NCBI GenBank assembly: GCA_030621975.1
Contig: JAUXGQ010000007.1
Span: 1 to 13,104 of the forward strand
Source: Gammaproteobacteria bacterium
GTDB lineage: Bacteria > Pseudomonadota > Gammaproteobacteria > Chromatiales > Chromatiaceae
DNA length: 13,104 nt
Reading direction: 5' to 3'
Shown here: in pieces, positions 1 to 6,508 of the stretch
How positions within the stretch are numbered: the stretch's first letter is position 1
Layout: every line of letters begins with the position of its first letter
Notes under the pieces: model-generated
Databases searched by the model: none
Seen by the model: only the letters and a program-made list of their open reading frames with translations
What the model was told of the DNA's origin: nothing
Translations under genes and position numbers: made by a program

Positions 1-6
1 CAGCTT

Positions 7-26
7 GTAGGAGCCGGCTTGCCGGC
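7..26. repeat. REP-like palindrome with GTAG head
   Basis: A GTAG tetranucleotide (7-10) is followed by a compact palindrome, GCCGGC (13-18), TT, GCCGGC (21-26), and then GAA. This matches the general form of Pseudomonas-type repetitive extragenic palindromes, which have a GTAG/GTGG head, a GC-rich stem with a tiny loop around CTTG, and lie between genes. It sits in the non-coding stretch downstream of glnD, as expected for REPs. Only one copy is visible, and the window starts six bases before the head, so an inverted partner to the left cannot be seen. A second GAGCC/GGCTC pairing (11-15 with 34-38) is possible. REP identity is by resemblance only; a simple intergenic hairpin is the alternative. 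Confidence 0.45.
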
Positions 27-60
27 GAATAAGGGCTCGCGCCAAAATAAATTTACATTG

Positions 61-80
61 ATGGGCGTCGAGGCGCCCGT
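61..80 (-). terminator. Small GC hairpin downstream of glnD, possible weak terminator
   Basis: GGGCG (63-67) pairs with CGCCC (74-78) around a six-base loop, and A61-T80 plus a T-G wobble extend the stem to seven pairs. Read leftward, in the direction of glnD transcription, it is followed after a few bases by an A/T-rich stretch (about 43-60), but the T tract is not directly adjacent. It could therefore be a weak intrinsic terminator for map-glnD or merely part of the neighbouring nested repeat, with which it shares bases 78-80. Confidence 0.22.
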
Positions 81-144
81 CTGACAAGGCGTAACAACGC
101 AGGAATATTTGTTATATTTCTAGTTGTTACAACGCGGTCAGACG
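78..144. repeat. Three-tier nested inverted repeat (attC-like architecture)
   Basis: Three perfect or near-perfect arm pairs are nested about one centre. CGTCTGAC (78-85) pairs with GTCAGACG (137-144). GTAACAAC (91-98) pairs with GTTGTTAC (123-130). GGAATAT (102-108) pairs with ATATTTC (114-120), with one wobble and a TTGTT loop. The tiers are separated by short unpaired spacers: 5 versus 6 bases, then 3 versus 2. The whole element could form a 67-base interrupted hairpin or cruciform. The outer pair plus a second arm pair with 5-6 base spacers recalls an integron attC site. However, the outer arms read GTCTGAC/GTCAGAC rather than the required RYYYAAC/GTTRRRY, and no integrase is present. A long transcript hairpin after glnD or a MITE-like relic are alternatives. 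No gene is visible in 1-172. Confidence 0.6.
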
Positions 145-172
145 CGATGGATCGGCGCACAGAAATGTGAAG

Positions 173-2848
173 TTATTTTGAAGCGAGCCCTGAGTCGAGT
201 CGCGAGGTTACGGCTTTGGCAAGACAGTCAAGCTGCCGCTGGTCGTGGAGGGGCCGGTGATCAAGGGTCGTGACGAAAAAGATATCGTCCGCCTCCGCAC
301 CGACGGTGGCGATCTTGGCGCTTTGCAGGCGCACGCTGCACTCGGTGAAGGCTTGCCCCACTTTGGACAACAGGCCGGGACGGTCACTGGCCACGAGCCG
401 CATAATGGTATGCCGGCGGCGGCGATCCTGGGAAAAGGTGACTCGGGGCCTGGTATCGAAGTGTTTGTGCTGGCGCGGTATGCGGCGAGATACATTCAGA
501 TCCAAGTCGTGGATGGCCATGAGACCGGCGTTCAGAGTCAGGAAGATCTCCTCGGTACGGGACACATCGAGCACGGGGTTGCCGTCTTCTTCCAGCACCA
601 GATAGCTGTTCAGGGTATAACCGTCGTCCGTGGTGATGATCCGCGCATCCTGTACGTTCAACCCGAGCTGGTCGAGTAGCATGGTGCTGCAAGCGAACAG
701 GTTATCCTGGTCGCGTCCGTAGGTGAAAACCTCGGTTCCGCCCTGGCGTGTTTTGTTGCGAATCCGGACCAGCGGTAGCTCATCGGGGTCAGAGGCCAGG
801 ATCTCCGCGGTATGCCAGGCGATCTCATCCGGCGAGTTTTGCAAAAAATATTCGGGATTGACGGAGCGCCAGAACTCGACAATCCGGTTCGTGTCCGTTC
901 CGCCGGCGCCCAGCAGGCGTTGTGTCTCGGTCTGTTTCTCCTGGATCAGTTCCTCCTGGGCCTGAGGATTATCGAGTCCGCGGGCCAGGGCGAGGTGGGT
1001 GGCCCCGTAGAGATCCTTCAACAGCGCATCGCGCCAGGCGTTCCAGCGTTGCGGATTCGTGGCGCGGGAGTCGGCTACCGTCAGCAGGTAGAGGTAGTCC
1101 AGCCTTACCGGATCGGCGACCTCTTCGGCGAACGCCTGAATCACCTCGGGGTCGCCTATATCCTTGCGCTGGGCCGTCATGGACAGGATCAAGTGTTTCT
1201 CCACCAGCCAGGCCACCAGGTGACTATCCATATTGCTGAGATGGTGCTTCTGACAGAAAGCCAGGGTATCCTTGGCTCCCAGCTTCGAGTGATCGCCGCC
1301 GCGTCCCTTGGCGATGTCATGAAACAGGGCTGCAATGTAGAGGAGTTCCAGTTTGGGCAGGGTCTGAATGACCCAGCTGCACAGCGGGAATTCATGATGA
1401 TATTCGGGCAGAGCAAAGCGCCGCAGGTTGCGGATGACGAACAAGGTGTGTTCGTCTACGGTGTAGACGTGGAACAGGTCGTACTGCATGCGACCCACGA
1501 TATTGGCGAAAGCCGGGATGTAAGCCGCCAGGATGCCGTAGAGATTCATGCGCCGCAGTTCATGATAGATGTACCTTGGGTGGCGCATAATCTCCATAAA
1601 AAGGGAGCGTGCCGAGAGTGAATCCCGAAAATGTGCATCGATCAGGTGCCTGTTGGCGCGGATCAGGCGGATGGTGGAAGCGCGCACCCCTGTCAGTTCG
1701 CGGTGGGTCTGCAGCAGGAAGAAAACCTCCAGCAGTGCCGAAGGGGTCCGCTGAAAGACCCTGTCGTGGGTGACCTCGATGAAGCCATTGCGGGATTGAA
1801 AGCGGCTGTTGATCGGTACCGGTTCGCCCAGATTCTCCCGGAACAGGATGGCCTCCTGAAACAGCTGCAGCAACATCTCGTTGAGTCGGCTCAGCTCCAT
1901 GACCGTACGGTAGTATTGTTGCATGAACTGTTCCACCGCCAGGCTGTGATCCTGATCGGTAAATCCAAACATCTCAGCCAACTGGGGCTGGAAATCGAAC
2001 CGCAGCCGATCCTCCCGACGTTCGCTGAGACTGTGCAGGCCGAAGCGGATCTTCCAGAGAAAGGTTTCCCCCTCTAAGAGCTGTTGGTACTCCTGTTCGC
2101 TCAGGAAACCGTGGGAGACCAGATCGTGCAGCGTCTTTGCGCCGAAATGGCGTTTGGCAACCCATCCCACCATGTGTATGTCCCGGAGACCTCCGGGGCT
2201 TTCTTTGATATTGGGTTCGAGGTTGTACCCGGTATTGTCGTATTTGTGATAGCGCGCCTCTTGCTCTTTGGATTTCGCCATGAAAAATGCCCGGCTGGGC
2301 CAGAGATTTTTGGGTCCGGTGGCTTCACACATACGGTCGTAAAGGGACAACGGGCCTGCCAGCGACCGCGCTTCCATCAGATTGGTGGCGACCGTAATGT
2401 CCTGCTTCGCTTCGCGTACGCAGTCTTCCAGGGTGCGCACGCTGTGCCCTACTTCCAGTCCGATATCCCAGAGGAACATCAAGAATCTTTCAATCGGGTC
2501 ATGCAGGTCTTCCCGGTTTCCGTCGCCGAGCAGGATCATCAGATCTATGTCCGAGGCCGGATGTAATTCACCGCGTCCGTAGCCCCCGACGGCGATCAAT
2601 GCCGCGACTGGGTCTGTGGGGATGTGGAGTCTCCAGGCGTGCCGCAAGAGTTCGTCCATTAGATAGGCACGCGCGCCAACCAGCTCCCTGATCGGCGCAT
2701 TTTTTCGGAAGCTCTCGTCCAAACGCCGGGTGCCCCTGTCCAGGGTCTCCCGAAACAGCGGCAGCGGGTTCTCGGACTCGGTCAACTCGCGCTCGAACTC
2801 CGAGCTGTTGAAACCGATATGGGCCTTCACGTGCCGAGCCGTGTACAT
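173..2848 (-). CDS. glnD: Bifunctional uridylyltransferase/uridylyl-removing enzyme GlnD
   Basis: GlnD senses glutamine and adds UMP to, or removes it from, PII proteins (GlnB/GlnK) in the cytosol, thereby setting glutamine synthetase activity and nitrogen-regulated transcription. The 891-residue product has the full family architecture and nearly the E. coli length (about 890). The nucleotidyltransferase motif GGYGRGELHPASDIDL lies at residues 88-103. The conserved ESPGGLRDIH stretch is at about 216-225. An HD phosphohydrolase domain follows, with H467 and the FHD motif at 509-511. Two ACT domains lie near 706-790 and 814-885, the second beginning around MRLVASDRPGLL. The start ATG (2848-2846) overlaps the map stop by one base (TGATG), which suggests translational coupling and co-transcription. 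The stop is TAA at 175-173. I see no frameshift or missing catalytic motif. Confidence 0.97.
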   Translation of the reverse strand: MYTARHVKAHIGFNSSEFERELTESENPLPLFRETLDRGTRRLDESFRKNAPIRELVGARAYLMDELLRHAWRLHIPTDPVAALIAVGGYGRGELHPASDIDLMILLGDGNREDLHDPIERFLMFLWDIGLEVGHSVRTLEDCVREAKQDITVATNLMEARSLAGPLSLYDRMCEATGPKNLWPSRAFFMAKSKEQEARYHKYDNTGYNLEPNIKESPGGLRDIHMVGWVAKRHFGAKTLHDLVSHGFLSEQEYQQLLEGETFLWKIRFGLHSLSERREDRLRFDFQPQLAEMFGFTDQDHSLAVEQFMQQYYRTVMELSRLNEMLLQLFQEAILFRENLGEPVPINSRFQSRNGFIEVTHDRVFQRTPSALLEVFFLLQTHRELTGVRASTIRLIRANRHLIDAHFRDSLSARSLFMEIMRHPRYIYHELRRMNLYGILAAYIPAFANIVGRMQYDLFHVYTVDEHTLFVIRNLRRFALPEYHHEFPLCSWVIQTLPKLELLYIAALFHDIAKGRGGDHSKLGAKDTLAFCQKHHLSNMDSHLVAWLVEKHLILSMTAQRKDIGDPEVIQAFAEEVADPVRLDYLYLLTVADSRATNPQRWNAWRDALLKDLYGATHLALARGLDNPQAQEELIQEKQTETQRLLGAGGTDTNRIVEFWRSVNPEYFLQNSPDEIAWHTAEILASDPDELPLVRIRNKTRQGGTEVFTYGRDQDNLFACSTMLLDQLGLNVQDARIITTDDGYTLNSYLVLEEDGNPVLDVSRTEEIFLTLNAGLMAIHDLDLNVSRRIPRQHKHFDTRPRVTFSQDRRRRHTIMRLVASDRPGLLSKVGQAFTECSVRLQSAKIATVGAEADDIFFVTTLDHRPLHDQRQLDCLAKAVTSRLDSGLASK

Positions 2849-3633
2849 CAGGAGGCGGCCTCCACCTGCGCCAGTTCTTCCCCGCGCAGGGTCAAAATGT
2901 CATGGCCGTCCTCTGTCACCAGCACCGTGTGCTCGTATTGGGCGGACAAGGATCGATCCTTGGTCACCACGGTCCATCCATCCGGAAGCAGTTTTACCTG
3001 GCGTTTGCCGGCGTTGACCATGGGTTCGATCGTAAAGCACATTCCCGCTTGCAGGACAACCCCGGTGCCCGGGGAACCATAGTGCAGCACTTGGGGATCT
3101 TCGTGGAATTCCCGGCCGATACCGTGCCCGCAGTACTCACGCACGACGCTGCAGTCCTGGGATTCGACATAGCTTTGGATCGCATAACCTATATCGCCGA
3201 GCTGGGCACCCGGTCGGACTATCTCGATACCGGTGCGCAGGGCCTGCTGAGTTACGCGGCAAAGACGGCGTGCGAGTATCGAAGGCTGCCCCACGAAGAA
3301 CATTTTACTGGTGTCTCCGTGAAACCCATCCTTGATTACTGTGATATCGATGTTGACGATGTCGCCTTTCTTCAGGCGCTTGTTGCCGGGGATCCCGTGG
3401 CAGACCTGATGATTTACGGAGGTGCAGATCGATTTCGGAAAACCCCGGTAATTCAAGGGCGCCGGAACGGCGTGCTGCACGTTTACGATGTAATCGTGGC
3501 AGATCCGGTCCAGCTCATCGGTGGTGACACCCTGTTCGACATGGGGCCCGACCATCTCCAATACTTCTGCCGCCAGGCATCCGGCAATTCGCATCTTCTC
3601 TACCTCATCGGGGGTCTTTATCGATATGCTCAT
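2848..3633 (-). CDS. map: Type I methionine aminopeptidase
   Basis: Map removes the initiator methionine from nascent proteins when the second residue is small; it is a cytosolic metalloenzyme and usually essential. The 261-residue product carries the complete pita-bread active site: H79, metal ligands D96, D107, H170, E203 and E234, each one position below the E. coli numbering (D97, D108, H171, E204, E235). The motifs NIDITVIKDGFHGDTSK and CGHGIGREFHEDP are clear. There is no N-terminal zinc-finger extension, so this is the short bacterial type. An in-frame TAA lies just upstream (3642-3640), so the ATG at 3633-3631 is the first possible start; its Shine-Dalgarno sequence is poor. It is the first gene of a leftward map-glnD pair, divergent from rpsB. 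Confidence 0.97.
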   Translation of the reverse strand: MSISIKTPDEVEKMRIAGCLAAEVLEMVGPHVEQGVTTDELDRICHDYIVNVQHAVPAPLNYRGFPKSICTSVNHQVCHGIPGNKRLKKGDIVNIDITVIKDGFHGDTSKMFFVGQPSILARRLCRVTQQALRTGIEIVRPGAQLGDIGYAIQSYVESQDCSVVREYCGHGIGREFHEDPQVLHYGSPGTGVVLQAGMCFTIEPMVNAGKRQVKLLPDGWTVVTKDRSLSAQYEHTVLVTEDGHDILTLRGEELAQVEAAS

Positions 3634-3691
3634 GGGTATTTATCGAGAAAACGCGCTTTGGTGTGGATGAATGCCTCGGTCTCGCGGACGT

Positions 3692-3776
3692 TTCCGCATG
3701 TTACGCGGAATTCCTTGATTCGCAACCGCTGTCAGGCAGGTAGTTTAGATGCTAACTTATTGAAAAAAATAAAAAA
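3692..3776 (-). promoter_or_regulatory. Probable map upstream control region: hairpin and A/T tract
   Basis: The map-proximal half of the divergent gap (3634-3881) contains no gene. It holds a six-base-pair hairpin, TTCCGC (3692-3697) with GCGGAA (3705-3710), and an almost pure A tract on the plus strand (3763-3776), which is a T tract in the direction of map transcription. A possible minus-strand -10, TAAACT (3747-3742), lies next to this A/T tract, but I see no convincing -35 at the proper spacing. The A/T tract could be an UP-like or bent-DNA element serving map. Placement of the promoter is inference from position only. Confidence 0.22.
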
Positions 3777-3881
3777 GAGCAATTCGGCGTCCTCTCTCCG
3801 TATTTTCCGTTTAAGGTGGATTTAGTGAAGCAAAACAGTATATTGGACCCTGGGTGACTCGCTGCCTGGGCAGAGGAACGA

Positions 3882-3910
3882 TTGTCGAGATCAACAGGTT
3901 ATGGTATAAA
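3882..3910 (+). promoter_or_regulatory. rpsB operon sigma-70 promoter, extended -10, GC-rich discriminator
   Basis: The -35 TTGTCG (3882-3887) is separated by exactly 17 bases from the -10 TATAAA (3905-3910). The -10 is preceded by TGG, giving an extended -10, and followed by the GC-rich stretch ACGCGCCGC. The predicted transcription start is near 3917. Promoters of gammaproteobacterial rpsB operons are known to share an extended TATAAA -10 and a GC-rich discriminator of this type, which is associated with negative stringent control by ppGpp/DksA. Spacing, orientation and context agree. Stringent control here is inferred from the discriminator, not shown. Confidence 0.75.
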
Positions 3911-3916
3911 ACGCGC

Positions 3917-4092
3917 CGCTTTATCGCAATTAAAGTGTCCTGCCTCAAACAGGACACTAGCCCCAAGCCGAGGTGCCAGTTGGTTCTCGGCGAATAATCC
4001 ACACATGCGCCGTCACATGGGGCGGGGTGCCCGGGCAACCAGGTCGCTGCATGGGGCGCATGGAGGTTTAACCCGAACATACGGAGTGAATC
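3917..4092 (+). promoter_or_regulatory. Structured rpsB 5' leader, probable S2 autoregulatory RNA
   Basis: The untranslated leader of about 175 bases contains several clear helices. A perfect nine-pair hairpin AGTGTCCTG (3934-3942)/CAGGACACT (3950-3958) has a CCTCAAA loop. A six-pair stem joins GCCGAG (3967-3972) and CTCGGC (3986-3991). A long-range eight-pair stem joins CATGCGCC (4004-4011) and GGCGCATG (4055-4062). The loop's CCUC could pair with GAGG at 3970-3973 or 4063-4066, allowing a pseudoknot. In gammaproteobacteria the rpsB leader (also described as the t44/tff RNA in E. coli) binds S2 and mediates feedback repression of rpsB-tsf. The location and structures fit that role. The Shine-Dalgarno CGGAGTGA (4082-4089) lies close to the ATG at 4093. 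The exact fold was worked out by eye. Confidence 0.6.
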
Positions 4093-4848
4093 ATGAGCAC
4101 AGTATCTATGCGCCAGATGTTGGAATCCGGCGTGCATTTTGGTCATCAGACCCGCTACTGGAACCCCAAGATGGGGCCCTATATTTTCGGCCAGCGCAAC
4201 AAGATCCATATTATCAATCTTGAACAGACGCTTCCCCTGTTTAATGACGCCACGAATTTTGTCGGATCCCTGGCTGCCAATGGAGGCAGAATCTTGTTCG
4301 TGGGAACCAAGCGCGCGGCCCGAGACGCAATCCAGGAGGAGGCATCCCGTTGCGGTATGCCCTACGTCAATCACCGTTGGCTGGGTGGTATGCTGACCAA
4401 CTTCAAGACCATCAAACAATCCATCAAGCGGCTGAAGGAACTGGAGGCCATGGTGGAAGACGGCAGCATGGATCAACGGTTCAGTAAAAAGGAGGCCCTG
4501 GGTCTGAGGCGCGAGATGGAAAAACTGGACCGCAGTCTCGGTGGCATCAAGGACATGGGCGGTCCTCCGGACGCTGTTTTCATTATAGATGTGGGCCATG
4601 AGAAGATCGCAGTCAGCGAAGCCAGGAAATTGGGTATCCCGGTGGTCGGTGTGGTTGATACGAATAACGATCCCGGGAACGTGGACTACGTCGTCCCGGG
4701 CAACGACGATGCCATCCGGGCCATCCAGCTGTATGTGCAGGGGGTCTCTGCCGCCATTCTGGAAGGTAAGGCCAGTGTGGCGCATCTGGCCGCCGGTGAG
4801 GACGAATTTGTCGAAGTAGCTGAAGACAACCAAAAGTCGAAAAGCTGA
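4093..4848 (+). CDS. rpsB: 30S ribosomal protein S2
   Basis: S2 is a late-assembling protein of the 30S subunit, needed with S1 for initiation-competent ribosomes. The 251-residue product begins MSTVSMRQMLESGVHFGHQT, typical of the family. It carries the conserved segments GTKRAARDAI (71-80), HRWLGGMLTNF (94-104) and PDAVFIIDVGHEKIAVSEAR (159-178). It is about ten residues longer than E. coli S2, and the extra length is an acidic and then basic C-terminal tail. The ATG is preceded by a good Shine-Dalgarno sequence and an autoregulatory-type leader. tsf follows after 28 bases, so rpsB-tsf form the usual translation operon. Confidence 0.98.
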   Translation: MSTVSMRQMLESGVHFGHQTRYWNPKMGPYIFGQRNKIHIINLEQTLPLFNDATNFVGSLAANGGRILFVGTKRAARDAIQEEASRCGMPYVNHRWLGGMLTNFKTIKQSIKRLKELEAMVEDGSMDQRFSKKEALGLRREMEKLDRSLGGIKDMGGPPDAVFIIDVGHEKIAVSEARKLGIPVVGVVDTNNDPGNVDYVVPGNDDAIRAIQLYVQGVSAAILEGKASVAHLAAGEDEFVEVAEDNQKSKS

Positions 4849-4876
4849 TTAAAGATATCTTGAGGAAAAACATATC

Positions 4877-5764
4877 ATGGCGATTACAGCCTCTCTGGTA
4901 AAGGAACTGCGTGAACGTACCGGTTCCGGCATGATGGAGTGCAAGAAGGCGCTCGTAGAAACCGGTGGCGATATTGATGCCGCCATCGAATTGATGCGCA
5001 AATCCGGTCAGGCCAAGGCGGCGAAGAAGGCGGGTCGTATAGCGGCCGAGGGCATCGTCGCTATCAGCATAAGCGCGGACGGCGGACGGGCGGCGTTGGT
5101 CGAAGTCAATTGTGAAACGGACTTCGTCGCCAAGGACGAAAATTTCACCGCTTTCGTCGATGCGGTCGCCGACCGTACCTTGAACGGTGATGCCGAAAAC
5201 ACCGAAGCACTTCTGTCCGGTCCATTGCAGGAGGGCGGGGGCGAGACGGTCAACCAGGCCCGAGAGGCGCTGATCGCCAAGATCGGAGAAAACGTAAACG
5301 TGCGCCGCTTTGCCAGACTGCATGCGGCGGGCGGTAATCTTTATTCGTACAGCCACAGCGGGCGCATCGGAGTATTGGTGGGAATGCAAGGTGGCGATGC
5401 GGCCTTGGGCAAGGACATTGCCATGCACGTGGCGGCCAGCAATCCGGTGTGTGTATCCGAGGATGATGTGGCGGCGGAAGTGCTGGCAAAAGAGCGTGAA
5501 ATCTTCAAGGCCCAGGCCGCGGAGAGCGGCAAACCGGACAACATCATCGAGAAGATCGTAGGGGGCCGGGTGCGTAAATATCTAGCGGAGGTTACCCTCC
5601 TCGGTCAGCCCTTCATCAAGGACCCGGATGTAGCGGTCGAAAAACTGCTGACCGCCCAAGGCGCCAAAGTAATGGGGTTCCGGCGATTCGAGGTGGGTGA
5701 GGGTATCGGGAAGAAGACCGAGAACTTTGCCGACGAGGTAATGGCTCAAGTACGCAGCGACTGA
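4877..5764 (+). CDS. tsf: Elongation factor Ts
   Basis: EF-Ts is the cytosolic nucleotide exchange factor that regenerates EF-Tu-GTP. The 295-residue product has the N-terminal UBA-like domain (MAITASLVKELRERTGSGMM, 1-20) and the EF-Tu-contacting TDFVAK motif (81-86), equivalent to T-D-F-V at 80-83 in E. coli. The conserved IAMHVAASNP (181-190) lies in the core domain. It is slightly longer than E. coli EF-Ts (283). The Shine-Dalgarno TTGAGGA (4860-4866) stands well placed before ATG 4877. The 28-base spacer from rpsB is far shorter than the roughly 250-base rpsB-tsf spacer of E. coli, leaving little room for a separate tsf terminator or promoter. pyrH follows after 13 bases. Confidence 0.98.
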   Translation: MAITASLVKELRERTGSGMMECKKALVETGGDIDAAIELMRKSGQAKAAKKAGRIAAEGIVAISISADGGRAALVEVNCETDFVAKDENFTAFVDAVADRTLNGDAENTEALLSGPLQEGGGETVNQAREALIAKIGENVNVRRFARLHAAGGNLYSYSHSGRIGVLVGMQGGDAALGKDIAMHVAASNPVCVSEDDVAAEVLAKEREIFKAQAAESGKPDNIIEKIVGGRVRKYLAEVTLLGQPFIKDPDVAVEKLLTAQGAKVMGFRRFEVGEGIGKKTENFADEVMAQVRSD

Positions 5765-5777
5765 TGGATCCCAGGCC

Positions 5778-6508
5778 ATGTCCGATTTAATCTGCCGGCG
5801 TATCCTCCTCAAGTTGAGCGGTGAGGCCCTGATGGGGGAGGGTGATTACGGCGTGGACCCGGACTACCTTACGCGTCTTGCCGGCGAGGTCAGACAGATT
5901 GCAGAAACTGGGGTGCAACTGGGGCTGGTGATCGGTGGCGGCAACATCTTCCGTGGGGAAGGGCTGGCCAAGGGCGGCCTCAACCGTGTAACCGGCGACT
6001 ACATGGGGATGCTGGCCACGCTTATGAATGCACTTGCCATGCAGGATGCCCTGGAGCGGCAGGGCATGCAGGTCAGGGTGATGTCGGCCTTGCGGATCAA
6101 CCAGGTCTGCGAGGACTATATCCAGCGCCGGGCGATCCGCCATCTTGAGAAGGGAAGGGTGGTGATCTTCGCGGCAGGCATCGGTAACCCCTTTTTCACC
6201 ACGGATTCCGCCGCCAGTCTCAGGGCAATCGAAATCGGTGCGGACCTGCTCATCAAGGCCACTAAGGTAGACGGGGTGTATTCAGCCGATCCGTTGACCA
6301 CAGCCGACGCGGTTTTCTATCCCAGGCTGGATTATACTCAGGTTTTGGCCCAGAATCTTAAAGTGATGGATGCAACGGCTATCGTTTTGTGCCGGGATCA
6401 GGGTATGCCCTTGCGCATCATGAATATCAACGAGCCCGGGCCCTCATGCGACTCCTGCGCGGTGAGGATATCGGAACCCTGGTGGACAGTGGGAAAAGAG
6501 ATGATTGA
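5778..6508 (+). CDS. pyrH: UMP kinase (apparent -1 frameshift near the 3' end)
   Basis: PyrH phosphorylates UMP to UDP in pyrimidine synthesis; it is a cytosolic hexamer of the amino acid kinase family. Residues 1-221 are clearly PyrH: RRILLKLSGEALMG (7-20), VIGGGNIFRG (51-60), GNPFFTTDSAASLRAIEIGA (136-155), KATKVDGVYSADP (160-172) and LKVMDATA (194-201). After INEPG (217-221) the written frame goes wrong. The frame one base back continues as GALMRLLRGEDIGTLVDSGK, matching the E. coli end (PGALRRVVMGEKEGTLI), and stops at TGA 6506-6508. The restored protein would have 243 residues, normal for the family. It would overlap frr by eight bases. The Shine-Dalgarno is weak. The shift most likely reflects one missing G at 6438-6440; see the separate entry. 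Confidence 0.93.
6435..6443 (+). other. Frameshift site joining pyrH to frr
   Basis: The site reads CCCGGGCCC. In the written phase it gives Pro-Gly-Pro and leads without a stop through 20 non-family residues into the frr frame, creating a 426-codon reading frame from 5778 to 7058. One extra G (GGGG instead of GGG at 6438-6440) restores Gly-Ala-Leu and a family-typical PyrH C-terminus. The heptamer C CCG GGC resembles an X XXY YYZ slippery string in composition, but it is not in the right register (codons here are CCC GGG), so programmed -1 slippage is not well supported. A homopolymer sequencing or assembly error is the simplest reading; a real mutation is possible. Confidence 0.88.

Noticed and set aside
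78..144. Functional integron attC site
   Set aside because: The core boxes lack the essential AAC/GTT triplets, the arms lack the asymmetric extrahelical base, and no integrase or cassette gene is in view. It is kept only as an attC-like structure.
812..1621. 269-codon plus-strand open frame within glnD
   Set aside because: It is antisense to the HD-domain region of an intact GlnD and has no recognisable domain or start context.
2902..3825. 307-codon plus-strand open frame opposite map
   Set aside because: It is antisense to a fully intact map gene with all metal ligands. The predicted protein shows no family motif and its tail runs into the A/T tract. It is a by-product of codon bias.
3811..4833. 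340-codon minus-strand open frame opposite rpsB and its leader
   Set aside because: It lies antisense to an unmistakable rpsB and its composition mirrors the rpsB codons. It has no recognisable domain, and it would cover the rpsB promoter and leader. It is a shadow frame of a GC-rich gene.
4852..4861. AAGATATCTT palindrome between rpsB and tsf as a terminator
   Set aside because: It is a short A/T-rich perfect palindrome with no loop and no following T tract, and it sits right next to the tsf Shine-Dalgarno.
6435..6443. Programmed -1 ribosomal frameshift at CCCGGGCCC
   Set aside because: The string is not in the X XXY YYZ register relative to the reading frame, and no strong Shine-Dalgarno-like stimulator or downstream hairpin is evident. 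A family-standard PyrH end without frameshifting needs only one additional G.
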